Assembly: GCA_018335655.1 (NCBI GenBank)
Contig: JAGXRX010000048.1
Span: 1 to 51,583, forward strand
DNA from: Erysipelothrix sp.
Lineage (GTDB): Bacteria; Bacillota_I; Bacilli_A; Erysipelotrichales; Erysipelotrichaceae
Reading direction: 5' to 3'
Length of the DNA stretch: 51,583 bases
Shown: positions 32,940 to 41,195 of the stretch, one piece after another
How positions within the stretch are numbered: the stretch's first letter is position 1
How the letters are laid out: the number at the start of each line of letters is the position of its first letter
Notes under the pieces: generated by a model
Seen by the model: the letters and a program-made list of their open reading frames with translations, nothing else
Databases searched by the model: none
What the model was told of the DNA's origin: nothing
Program-made: the position numbers and the translations under genes

Positions 32940-34033
32940 TACTTAGTGATGACCGCTTGTGTTTCTTTATCAAAGAAGTGTAGTTTAGTCATTTCCATCG
33001 CTAGTGGAATTACAGTATGAGCTCTCACATCAACGCGTGCTGATACTTTCGCAAGAATTTTTTGTCCTGCAAAGCTACCATGTAGAATAAATTCATGACC
33101 AAGAAGTTCCGCAACATCGACTTCAAAGTTAAATGGTGTTTCAGGGAATGTTTCCGCCACAATTCCTTCGTAGTGAATATCTTCAGGACGTATTCCTAAG
33201 ACAACTTCTTTACCATCATAGCTCTTTAACTCATTATGATACATTTCAGGAACTGCGAATGTTTTTTCATTAACTTCAAAGCGGCCTTTACGGTAAACAC
33301 CGTGAATGAAGTTCATTGCTGGAGCACCAATGAAGTTCGCAACAAACATATTAACTGGTTTGTTATAAACATCTTTTGGTGAACCAATTTGTTGAATATA
33401 GCCGTCTTTCATAATAACGATACGATCAGCCATTGTCATCGCTTCAGTTTGGTCATGGGTTACATAAATCGTTGTTGCGCCAATACGTTCATGAAGTTTA
33501 ATAATTTCAGAGCGCATGTTAACGCGTAGTTTCGCATCAAGGTTGGATAAAGGTTCATCCATTAAGAATACTTTCGCATTACGAACAATCGCACGTCCTA
33601 ACGCAACACGTTGACGTTGACCACCAGATAATGCTTTTGGTTTACGTTGTAGATATTGTTCAATTTCAAGAATCTTCGCAGCATCTTTAACACGTTTTTC
33701 AATTTCTTGTTTAGGCATTTTACGAAGTTTTAAACCAAACGCCATATTGTCATACACTGACATATGAGGATATAGTGCATACGATTGGAAAACCATCGCA
33801 ATGTCACGATCCTTAGGTTGAACATTGTTCATACGTTTTCCATCAATCACTAAGTCACCACTTGTAATTTCTTCAAGACCAGCAACCATTCTTAATGTTG
33901 TTGATTTACCACAACCAGAAGGTCCTACTAAAACGATAAATTCTTTATCACTAATCTCTAGATTAAAATCAAATACAGCTTGAACGTTATTGTCATAAAT
34001 CTTATTAATATTGACTAAAGATAGATTTGCCAT
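32939..34033 (-). CDS. msmK: Multiple-sugar ABC transporter ATPase (MsmK/UgpC type)
   Basis: A 364-residue ABC ATPase. Walker A GPSGCGKST is at 37-45, the signature LSGGQRQRVALGRA near 134 and Walker B VFLMDEPLSNLDAKLR follows, with a C-terminal TOBE-type regulatory region (LGIRPEDIHYEG). Such ATPases energise several carbohydrate importers; the MalFG permease in this cluster lacks its own ATPase, so this is its probable partner. A cre box at 34055-34068 lies directly upstream. Confidence 0.94.
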   Translation of the reverse strand: MANLSLVNINKIYDNNVQAVFDFNLEISDKEFIVLVGPSGCGKSTTLRMVAGLEEITSGDLVIDGKRMNNVQPKDRDIAMVFQSYALYPHMSVYDNMAFGLKLRKMPKQEIEKRVKDAAKILEIEQYLQRKPKALSGGQRQRVALGRAIVRNAKVFLMDEPLSNLDAKLRVNMRSEIIKLHERIGATTIYVTHDQTEAMTMADRIVIMKDGYIQQIGSPKDVYNKPVNMFVANFIGAPAMNFIHGVYRKGRFEVNEKTFAVPEMYHNELKSYDGKEVVLGIRPEDIHYEGIVAETFPETPFNFEVDVAELLGHEFILHGSFAGQKILAKVSARVDVRAHTVIPLAMEMTKLHFFDKETQAVITK

Positions 34034-34054
34034 AATTTGCTCCTTTTGAGTATA

Positions 34055-34068
34055 TTATAGCGCTTACA
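34055..34068 (-). promoter_or_regulatory. CcpA cre box before msmK
   Basis: TGTAAGCGCTATAA on the minus strand matches cre at all but one position. It overlaps TATAAT-like -10 sequence about 25 bp before the start codon. Confidence 0.78.
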
Positions 34069-34079
34069 TGCAATACATA

Positions 34080-34098
34080 TTTGTGCACTGTGCACAAA
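34080..34098. promoter_or_regulatory. Palindrome before msmK
   Basis: TTTGTGCAC and GTGCACAAA form perfect 9-bp arms around a single T. It lies about 15 bp upstream of the cre box and overlaps the T-tract of the preceding terminator. The binding protein is unknown. Confidence 0.55.
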
Positions 34099-34120
34099 AA
34101 AGATAACCGTTAGGTTATCT
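34096..34120 (-). terminator. Terminator overlapping the stop of the PucR-type gene
   Basis: AGATAACC pairs with GGTTATCT around a GTTA loop, followed on the minus strand by TTTTTT. The stem includes the stop codon of the gene at 34115. Confidence 0.8.
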
Positions 34121-34675
34121 AAGTGATTCAATAATAAAATAAATCTGTAGAAGTAAACTGAATGGTTGAATCTTGATGTTTATCCCACTTGATTCAATTG
34201 CTTTATTAAGTCGATAATTAAAGGTATTACGATGAACATATAACGCTTCAGAGGCTAATAAAGCATTCATATGATATTCTAAATACTTCTTGAGTGTTAA
34301 GCGATCATCATGATCCAGTTGATTCAGTTTATTTTGTAAAGCCGTAGTTGTCTCACTGAGTTGGTGCTTAAGTTCATACAGAATTACTTGATACAAATGA
34401 ACACATTCATGATCAAATGCATTTTGAGCAACCCTACTCGCCTTCGCAAGCACTGTGTCATGAGCATAACCAATAACCATACTCATATGAAACCCTTGAC
34501 TTTGAAGCGTTGCAAACAGTGACGTCATCATTTCAAGTGAAGTCACATCAAACATGAGAATTAAATTATGAGCATCCAAGCGATCACACACATCTTCTTC
34601 AAGTAAAGCATACGAAGCCTTCACCATTTCATCAAGATGTGTAGGATGAGGAGAACTCACCCATGCAACCATCAT
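34115..34675 (-). CDS. Short PucR/CdaR-type transcriptional regulator
   Basis: A 186-residue protein ending in the HTH_30 domain of PucR/CdaR regulators (TLKKYLEYHMNALLASEAL, VHRNTFNYRLNKAIESSGIN). The N-terminal part (MSMVIGYAHDTVLAKASRVAQ) looks like a degenerate GGDEF_2-type domain; a separate N-terminal sensor is missing, so it is short for the family. It overlaps the lipoprotein amylase gene by 4 bp (ATGA) as the last gene of the mal operon. It may be the local maltodextrin regulator, though most Gram-positive mal clusters use LacI-type MalR. Confidence 0.75.
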   Translation of the reverse strand: MMVAWVSSPHPTHLDEMVKASYALLEEDVCDRLDAHNLILMFDVTSLEMMTSLFATLQSQGFHMSMVIGYAHDTVLAKASRVAQNAFDHECVHLYQVILYELKHQLSETTTALQNKLNQLDHDDRLTLKKYLEYHMNALLASEALYVHRNTFNYRLNKAIESSGINIKIQPFSLLLQIYFIIESLR

Positions 34676-36279
34676 GGTTTTAAACGAGCAATCACATACC
34701 CACGAGGTCCTAAGGTAAAGGTTGCATCGTCGCGATATTCATAAGATTCATAAGAAGAAAGGATTTCCATATCTTGAAGTAGACCTTCACGATCTTCTCC
34801 TCCAATCGCTCCATTATATAAGTTAACCAAAACGATGATAGTTTCGTCTTCAAATGTTCGTGTATACCCCACAAGTGATGAGTTAAATACATTATATACT
34901 TGTGTATCTCCAAATCTTAAAGCTTGATTATTATGTCTCAAATTAATCAAACGACGATAGTGATTGAGTAAACTTGCTTCGTCTTGATCTTGATCAACAA
35001 CACTTGGTGTATCCCAGTTGTATTGCCATTGTGTCCAATAAGCAACTTCAGAACTTATTGAGTCATTCCAACGCATTGGTTCACGAATGCGCTCATCAGG
35101 TTTAATCCCTCTCATACCAAGCTCTTCACCATAGTAGATGAAAGGAACACCTTCTTGAGTAAGTAAGAACACTGACGCAAGACGCATCTTATCAAGATCA
35201 AAGCCTAATTCATTAAAAATACGTGGTTGATCATGATTCTTTAAGAATGGTGCATCGACATAATTTGGATTGCGACTACGAAGACCTTGAAGATTACGAA
35301 TGTGAGTCGTCATAAAACCAGATTGTACTCCAGAATTAAGCGCACGAATGACCATATCTCCAAAATCAAAATTAAAGAGTGAATCATATGCTTGAGCATA
35401 CGGTTGCATATTAAGATTAGTATCCCACATCTCTGCAACCACAAAAGCATCTGGATTTACTGTTTTCGCATGAAGCTGTAAAGTCATCCAAAACTGAAGA
35501 TTCTTTTGAAGTGTAGGTGTTCCTTCTGGCCATTCTCTGCGATCATATCCATGTTTCACAGCATCATAGCGAATTCCACCAACACCCATTTCTAACCAAA
35601 AAGTAATAATATCTTTAAATTCTTCACGTACTTTAGGATTATCCAGGTTGAATTCTGGCATTTTGTCCCAGAATCCTCCATAGTAATTAATTCCAAACAA
35701 TTGGTGCCAACCCGTTTTATTAGGATATAAGTCAAGTGGTAATGTTTTCTCAATACGATAGTAATCAACATAAGGTTCTTCACCTTTTAAAGCTTTTCTA
35801 AACCAAGGATGATCAATAGAACTATGATTAAACACAAAGTCTAGAATGATCTTAATACCACGCTCATTTGCTTTATCAACAAGTTCTTGAAAATCTTCAA
35901 GTGTTCCAAAGCGTGGATCAATATCATAGTAATCCTTAACATCATATTTATGATAAGTATCTGATGGATGAATAGGATTTAACCAAATTGCAGTAATTCC
36001 TAAATCAGTCGTTGTGTTAGGATCTCCATCATTAAGATAATCTAGTTTATCAATGATGCCTCTTAAATCACCAATGTTGTCACCTGATGCATCTGCAAAT
36101 GCGATTGGGAAAATATTGTATGCCACTGAAACATCTTTAAGAAAGTTCTCAGCGTTATATTCAAGTAAAAGCTCTTTTAATTCATCAACAGTATAATCCG
36201 TTTCCTCTGTAGGAGGAACAATAACACACCCCATAAGAAGTGTAATAAGTATTAAAGATAATGTTAAATGCTTAAACAT
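34672..36279 (-). CDS. Lipoprotein alpha-amylase (GH13)
   Basis: A 535-residue extracellular enzyme. The signal peptide ends in the lipobox LLMGC, so Cys18 should be lipidated and the enzyme membrane-anchored. The GH13 triad is in GGIRYDAVKHG (Asp), VVAEMWD (Glu) and LKNHDQPR (Asp), with region I ILDFVFNHSS. A C-terminal beta domain follows (VLVNLYNG). It probably cuts starch or glycogen outside the cell into maltodextrins for the ABC transporter. The ribosome binding site GAGGAGG lies in the 6-bp gap after the preceding gene's TGA stop. Confidence 0.9.
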   Translation of the reverse strand: MFKHLTLSLILITLLMGCVIVPPTEETDYTVDELKELLLEYNAENFLKDVSVAYNIFPIAFADASGDNIGDLRGIIDKLDYLNDGDPNTTTDLGITAIWLNPIHPSDTYHKYDVKDYYDIDPRFGTLEDFQELVDKANERGIKIILDFVFNHSSIDHPWFRKALKGEEPYVDYYRIEKTLPLDLYPNKTGWHQLFGINYYGGFWDKMPEFNLDNPKVREEFKDIITFWLEMGVGGIRYDAVKHGYDRREWPEGTPTLQKNLQFWMTLQLHAKTVNPDAFVVAEMWDTNLNMQPYAQAYDSLFNFDFGDMVIRALNSGVQSGFMTTHIRNLQGLRSRNPNYVDAPFLKNHDQPRIFNELGFDLDKMRLASVFLLTQEGVPFIYYGEELGMRGIKPDERIREPMRWNDSISSEVAYWTQWQYNWDTPSVVDQDQDEASLLNHYRRLINLRHNNQALRFGDTQVYNVFNSSLVGYTRTFEDETIIVLVNLYNGAIGGEDREGLLQDMEILSSYESYEYRDDATFTLGPRGYVIARLKP

Positions 36280-36288
36280 AGTGCCTCC

Positions 36289-37968
36289 TCAGACTTCAAT
36301 AAGTACAGCTTGATACGGTTGAAGTATTTGTGTTAAATCATCATAGTTATTAATCACAACATTCCCTGATAAATCTAAATGTGATACATCTTTGACTTGA
36401 CCACTAAAGTTTGCGATAAAGAGTAGTGTCTTATCACCTTTACGCTTAAATGCATAGAGTTGTGCATCTTCTTTTTCAAAAAGTTCAAAATCGCCATAAA
36501 CAAGTGTTTGAGTATACTCACTATCTTTTCTCAATTTTATCATAGTCTTATACATCCCAAAGATTGAGTTTGAAACATTAATCTGTGACTCCACATTAAT
36601 GCGATCATAATTACTCACCGATTTTTGATGAGGAATACCTTTTGTAAATCCTCCATGAAGTTGATTATTCCACTGCATTGGGGTGCGAGCATTATCACGA
36701 GATGTACGTCTTAAGTGATTCATGAGTTGTTCAACTGGAGTTCGCTTACTTGCTTCAATCACAAAGTTTTTAACCCACACATCTCTAAAATCATCGATAT
36801 GTGAGTAATCAACATTGGTCATTCCTATTTCTTCCCCATTATAAATAAATGGAGTCCCAGGAAGTGATAGTAAAAGCATTCCTAACATACTTCCTGATTC
36901 ACGATGATAATAATCTGGATCACCATACTGAGACATTACTCGAGGATGATCATGATTTAACCAATAATGTGGAATCCACATTTTATTTTCAGATCCTTTA
37001 ATCCAATAGTTCATTTTTGTCTTTAGTCCTACCACATCAACATTTAGTTTTCCTTGTGTTTTTCCAAAGTCATCCCATGCGCCATTATACCAACAATGAT
37101 CAAAATTAAAGACCATGTTGAAACCTTTTATATCATACCCAGAATAATTCTTCGCATCATCAACATCTGCACCACCACCAACTTCTCCAACAGTGACAAT
37201 GTCATATTTAGATAAAACACGCTCATTAAACTCATGAAGATACTCAAACAAACGAGGACGATTAGAAAATTTCTTCCAATCTGGTGCTACACCATCTTCA
37301 TTCAAAGCCATTTCTGAGTCTTCAAAAGACAAATCCTTAGCTAAGTGCGCAATCGCATCAATGCGAAAGCCATCTACCCCTAAGTCTAACCAGTAGGAAG
37401 CCATGTCGTACATTGCAGAACGCATTGCTTCATTTTCCCAATTGAGATCTGGCATCTTATTGGAGAATATTTTCATGTAGTATTGGTTTGTTATATTATC
37501 GTAATTCCAACACGTTCCGCCAAAGAAAGACGCCCAATTATTAGGAGGTATTCTTTGACCATGTTCATTGTATTTTGGATCTTTCCAAATATAAAAATCA
37601 CGTTTTGGATTGTCTATGCGTGAGCGTGATTCCACAAACCAAGGATGTTCATCCGAAGTTTGATTCATTACCAAATCAAGAATAATACGTATCCCTCTTT
37701 GTTTTGCCTTTTCAATTAATTCTCTAGCATCATCAAAAGTTCCAAACACAGGATCAACTTCAAAATAATCACTGACATCATAACCATTGTCATCCATAGG
37801 AGACTTATAGAATGGGCAAATCCATAATAGATTAACTCCAAGTTCATTTAAATAATCAAGTTTTTCGATAATGCCACGTAAATCACCAACACCATCATTA
37901 TTTGAATCATAGAATGAGCGTGGGTATATTTGATACCCAACACTTGTATGCCACCATTTTCTTTCCAT
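36289..37968 (-). CDS. Oligo-1,6-glucosidase/alpha-glucosidase (GH13_31-like)
   Basis: A 559-residue cytoplasmic enzyme with the typical start WWHTSVGYQIYPRSFYDSN. Region I is ILDLVMNQTSDEHPWF, the nucleophile lies in DGFRIDAIAHLAK, the acid in VGEVGGG and the last Asp in LNHDHPR. Region V reads MPDLNWEN, the QPDLN-type signature of oligo-1,6-glucosidases and related alpha-glucosidases. TPMQWNN is also family-typical. It would degrade imported isomalto- or maltodextrins. A hairpin with T-run separates it from the malE gene upstream. Confidence 0.9.
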   Translation of the reverse strand: MERKWWHTSVGYQIYPRSFYDSNNDGVGDLRGIIEKLDYLNELGVNLLWICPFYKSPMDDNGYDVSDYFEVDPVFGTFDDARELIEKAKQRGIRIILDLVMNQTSDEHPWFVESRSRIDNPKRDFYIWKDPKYNEHGQRIPPNNWASFFGGTCWNYDNITNQYYMKIFSNKMPDLNWENEAMRSAMYDMASYWLDLGVDGFRIDAIAHLAKDLSFEDSEMALNEDGVAPDWKKFSNRPRLFEYLHEFNERVLSKYDIVTVGEVGGGADVDDAKNYSGYDIKGFNMVFNFDHCWYNGAWDDFGKTQGKLNVDVVGLKTKMNYWIKGSENKMWIPHYWLNHDHPRVMSQYGDPDYYHRESGSMLGMLLLSLPGTPFIYNGEEIGMTNVDYSHIDDFRDVWVKNFVIEASKRTPVEQLMNHLRRTSRDNARTPMQWNNQLHGGFTKGIPHQKSVSNYDRINVESQINVSNSIFGMYKTMIKLRKDSEYTQTLVYGDFELFEKEDAQLYAFKRKGDKTLLFIANFSGQVKDVSHLDLSGNVVINNYDDLTQILQPYQAVLIEV

Positions 37969-37978
37969 AGGTCTCCTT

Positions 37979-38006
37979 TAAAAATGAGCATCTTGCGATG
38001 CTCATT
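37979..38006 (-). terminator. Hairpin between malE and the glucosidase gene
   Basis: AATGAGCATC pairs with GATGCTCATT around 4 nt and is followed on the minus strand by TTTTT and then at once by AAAGGAG of the next gene. It likely protects malE mRNA and limits read-through, a common arrangement after binding-protein genes. Confidence 0.8.
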
Positions 38007-38032
38007 ATGATTAAATTGTATTTAGATAAAGA

Positions 38033-39439
38033 TTATTGAGCTTGGTTATCGATTGCAATCTTTTCATTTGAATCAGCAATTAATTCTGCAACTGCTTCTT
38101 CAATTGTTAGTTCGCCATCCCAAACAGCACCAAGAATAGCAGATAGGAATGGATAATAAGCAGCATCCATAGCTTTCATTTGTGGGTTGTTAGGAAGTAA
38201 GTATGCAGGCTCAGGTTGGTTGAATGCAAGTGCGCTCATGAACTGAGCTTGTACTCCACCTTCAGTTAATGTAGGAACAAGTGCTGATCCATCAACTAAT
38301 GAAGGAGCATATGCTGAACTATCAACCATAGCTTGGAAACCATCTTTGCTGTAAACTAAACGAAGTAGTTCAGTAGCAGCAGAGCGGTATTTTGTATAAG
38401 CATTAATAACGAAACCTTTAGTTTTAACAAATGGAGTTAATTGAACACCACCGTAAGTAGGCATACGAGTAATTGCGAATTCTGATCCTGTTGTTTCAAC
38501 AGCAGCACCAATATTCATCCAAGTACCAACTAGACCGAAAGGAGCAGTTTCATCATTAAGAACTGGATCCCATCTCCATCCCATTGAAGCAGCAGGAGTA
38601 ACTTCTCCAGATTCTTCAACTGAGACTTGTGCAGCTTTCGCAGCAAGTAAGAATTCTAAACCTTCAGCAAATTTAGGATCATCATAACCAGGTTTGATTG
38701 GATCGCCATCTGCAAATAATTGCCATCCAGCTGATGTTAATGAAGAATATCCAGACCATACTTCACCAAGTGAAACTGGGAAAGCAATATTAACTTTTTT
38801 GTCTTTATAAACAGGACGGTTACCAATCCATGAAGTTGATAATGCGAAGATTTCTTCGAATGTGTCAACAGCATCAGGTAGTCCATCGCCGTCAGCGTCA
38901 GCTGTGCTAACACCTAATGCTTCTAACATAGTTAGGTTGACTAAGAAAGCCATTCCATCGTAAGTCATTGGAGCATAGTGAGTTGCAGTTGCTAAGCTAT
39001 TACCAGCGTTGTAATATGCGCTAATTGAGTTTGCTTTAATAATTGAAGCTAATGCAGTATGAATAGGCAGGATGTGTGTGTTATTACGTGGAACTTCACC
39101 ATCAATAACCATAAACACGTCTGGATATTCACCTTGTTGTTCTGCTAAAGCATCAGCAGATCCTTGTGAACCGTTGTTTACGAATTCAACTTTTCCAACA
39201 TGTTCTGGATAAGTTGCATTCCATAATGCGACGATCGCGGCTCCTAGAGCGTCATTGTCGGCACCAAAGCGAATAACAGCATCTTTCTCAATGGCAAAAC
39301 GACCAGTCGTTTCATCAAAACACACGGTTGTTCCATCTAAAGTGTCAACATCGCATGTTTTCTCTGTAGTTCTTGGAGCACAAGCTGCTAATGAGCCTGC
39401 GATCAAACCTACAGCAAGAAGACTAATGAACTTCTTCAT
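38033..39439 (-). CDS. malE: Maltodextrin ABC transporter substrate-binding lipoprotein
   Basis: A 468-residue lipoprotein with signal peptide and lipobox ending at Cys20 (LAAC). The mature part resembles family 1 sugar-binding proteins (YPDVFMVIDGE, APMTYDGMAFLVN, AITRMPTYGG). Two features are odd: cysteines at 29 and 40 close to the anchor, and an EF-hand/dockerin-like acidic loop DADGDGLPDAVD at 181-192. Unlike most mal operons, the gene lies after malF and malG and has its own cre-controlled promoter. Substrate is inferred from the cluster. Confidence 0.88.
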   Translation of the reverse strand: MKKFISLLAVGLIAGSLAACAPRTTEKTCDVDTLDGTTVCFDETTGRFAIEKDAVIRFGADNDALGAAIVALWNATYPEHVGKVEFVNNGSQGSADALAEQQGEYPDVFMVIDGEVPRNNTHILPIHTALASIIKANSISAYYNAGNSLATATHYAPMTYDGMAFLVNLTMLEALGVSTADADGDGLPDAVDTFEEIFALSTSWIGNRPVYKDKKVNIAFPVSLGEVWSGYSSLTSAGWQLFADGDPIKPGYDDPKFAEGLEFLLAAKAAQVSVEESGEVTPAASMGWRWDPVLNDETAPFGLVGTWMNIGAAVETTGSEFAITRMPTYGGVQLTPFVKTKGFVINAYTKYRSAATELLRLVYSKDGFQAMVDSSAYAPSLVDGSALVPTLTEGGVQAQFMSALAFNQPEPAYLLPNNPQMKAMDAAYYPFLSAILGAVWDGELTIEEAVAELIADSNEKIAIDNQAQ

Positions 39440-39491
39440 GTATAATTTCCCTCCGAAATTTTCTTGCTTAAAGTGTTATTTAAGCATTCAA

Positions 39492-39528
39492 ACTATATCA
39501 CAAAAATTTCACTTTGTAAACGGTTACA
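39492..39528 (-). promoter_or_regulatory. malE promoter with overlapping cre box
   Basis: The minus strand has TTTACA (39520-39515), a 17-bp spacer and TATAGT (39497-39492). The cre box TGTAAACGGTTACA (39515-39528) is a full consensus match and covers the -35. It also overlaps the stop of the DUF1189 gene. Confidence 0.85.
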
Positions 39529-40324
39529 CTCGTATTTCGCGAGTGAGCTTGGTATACATAAATATTATTCTGGTGACATAAAAAATGGTAAATAAGACGC
39601 TTGCTAACGTAGATGCAAAGAATCCTAGTAGTGCTGTTGGAAGTGCTGTCCAAAACATGACTACAATCAACATTGCTGTTATTTCCTTAAAAGGAAGTTT
39701 AATAGACCCTCGTTTTGAGTATAACCACCATATAAGTGCTGATATTACAAACAAGTACAAGAGATACTGAACAGCTAAACTCATATAGATGAACCACATA
39801 TCAGCAGGCATAGCTGCAAGATCAAGATTTCTTAATACATTAATAGAATACTTCTTAGGTGTCATTTCAAATTCTTGATTATTCATATCAAGTAGTATTT
39901 GATCAAATGATTGATTGAAAAACGGATAGATACTTTCGATGGTTTGTTCAAAACTGCGAGTCACACGAAGTGTTGTCGGATAAAAGATGATGGATTCAGG
40001 TTTAAACGTAGTATTTTCTGAAGGTAAAATATAGACTGTATATCTTGCTCCATCAATGACGATGTTATTTCGAGTACATGATAATTCAAAATCTTCGAAA
40101 TCACATTCACCTCGCTCAAGTGCAAGCACAAAATCATCAGTAAAGTCTGGAAAGTTCGCATCAAGATAAGCTTCATTCACGTTAAAACGTCCCACAATAA
40201 ATGGGAATGCAATCATGATTAAAGAAAACAATAATATTATGAATTGCCACCACAATGAAACCGATCGATTTTGAATGATCGATCGGTTCGATGTAGCGCT
40301 TGATATAAACGCTTTTAATTTCAT
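39524..40324 (-). CDS. DUF1189 membrane protein (YvdJ-like)
   Basis: A 266-residue membrane protein with one N-terminal segment (about 25-45), an external domain with a Cys pair (ECDFEDFELSC) and three or four C-terminal segments. DUF1189 proteins such as B. subtilis YvdJ occur in maltodextrin clusters next to the permease genes and are described as maltodextrin utilization proteins without a defined mechanism. The start overlaps the stop of malG (TAATG), so it is made with the permease. Confidence 0.78.
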   Translation of the reverse strand: MKLKAFISSATSNRSIIQNRSVSLWWQFIILLFSLIMIAFPFIVGRFNVNEAYLDANFPDFTDDFVLALERGECDFEDFELSCTRNNIVIDGARYTVYILPSENTTFKPESIIFYPTTLRVTRSFEQTIESIYPFFNQSFDQILLDMNNQEFEMTPKKYSINVLRNLDLAAMPADMWFIYMSLAVQYLLYLFVISALIWWLYSKRGSIKLPFKEITAMLIVVMFWTALPTALLGFFASTLASVLFTIFYVTRIIFMYTKLTREIRV

Positions 40325-41193
40325 TATCCTTTTTCTGCTCCTGAGGTAAGTCCATACACGAGATACTTTTGCATGAAGAATTGTAATACCATGATTGGAA
40401 TCGCAATGAGTAATGCTCCAGCCATGAATCGAAGCGGATTATAGAATAATGTATTGAATGGATCTGTTGTTCTAAAGAGCCATACCGAAACCGTAATGTT
40501 TTCTGGTTGTAAGAAACGTGCTTGTAAGATGAAGTCTAACCATGGTCCCATAAAGGCACCTACAGCTAAGAATCCAATGATAGGTATAATAAGTGGGAAT
40601 AAGATGAGACGTAAGGTCTGTAAGGGTGAAGCCCCATCAATAGCCGCAGATTCATCTAATGATTTAGGAATATTTCTCATAAATCCACGAACTAAGAATG
40701 TGTTATATGGAATAGACCCTGCAATATAGATGAGTGCTAAGTAGTTTGGCTTATTTAATATACCAAATGTTCTAAATAACAAGAACAAGGCAACCATTCC
40801 CATGAATGATGGGAACATTTGAAGTACCATCATCGTTAATAACATAAACTTCTTTCCTTTGAATCGAAGTCTTGCGAACGCAAAACCTGTGATGACAGAA
40901 AAGAATGTAACCCCGACAGTTGTGAGTATTGCAATTTGTAGTGTTCTTAGGAATGCTCCAGGGAAGTCCGCCATTTGTGATGCTGGATTGGAGCGATAGG
41001 TAAAGATAAACTCAAAATTCGATAACGACCATCTTGAAGGGTCTGGAATCAATGGCACTGATGTAAGCAAGTTGCCACGTGTGAAGGCTGCTGAAATCAT
41101 CCAAATAACTGGAACCAATACCACAAAACTTGCCGCAATCAACCATGTGTATGAGAAGATAGCGAGGAAAATATTTGTTACTTTGTATTTCAT
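40324..41193 (-). CDS. malG: Maltodextrin ABC transporter permease MalG
   Basis: A 289-residue inner permease subunit with six membrane segments and the EAA loop ESAAIDGASPLQTLRLILFP that contacts the ATPase. LLIAIPIMVLQFFMQKYLVYGLTSGAEKG is the standard MalG C-terminus. I choose the ATG at 41193, seven bases after GGAGG, over the open frame upstream. It forms the channel with MalF. Confidence 0.94.
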   Translation of the reverse strand: MKYKVTNIFLAIFSYTWLIAASFVVLVPVIWMISAAFTRGNLLTSVPLIPDPSRWSLSNFEFIFTYRSNPASQMADFPGAFLRTLQIAILTTVGVTFFSVITGFAFARLRFKGKKFMLLTMMVLQMFPSFMGMVALFLLFRTFGILNKPNYLALIYIAGSIPYNTFLVRGFMRNIPKSLDESAAIDGASPLQTLRLILFPLIIPIIGFLAVGAFMGPWLDFILQARFLQPENITVSVWLFRTTDPFNTLFYNPLRFMAGALLIAIPIMVLQFFMQKYLVYGLTSGAEKG

Positions 41194-41195
41194 AA

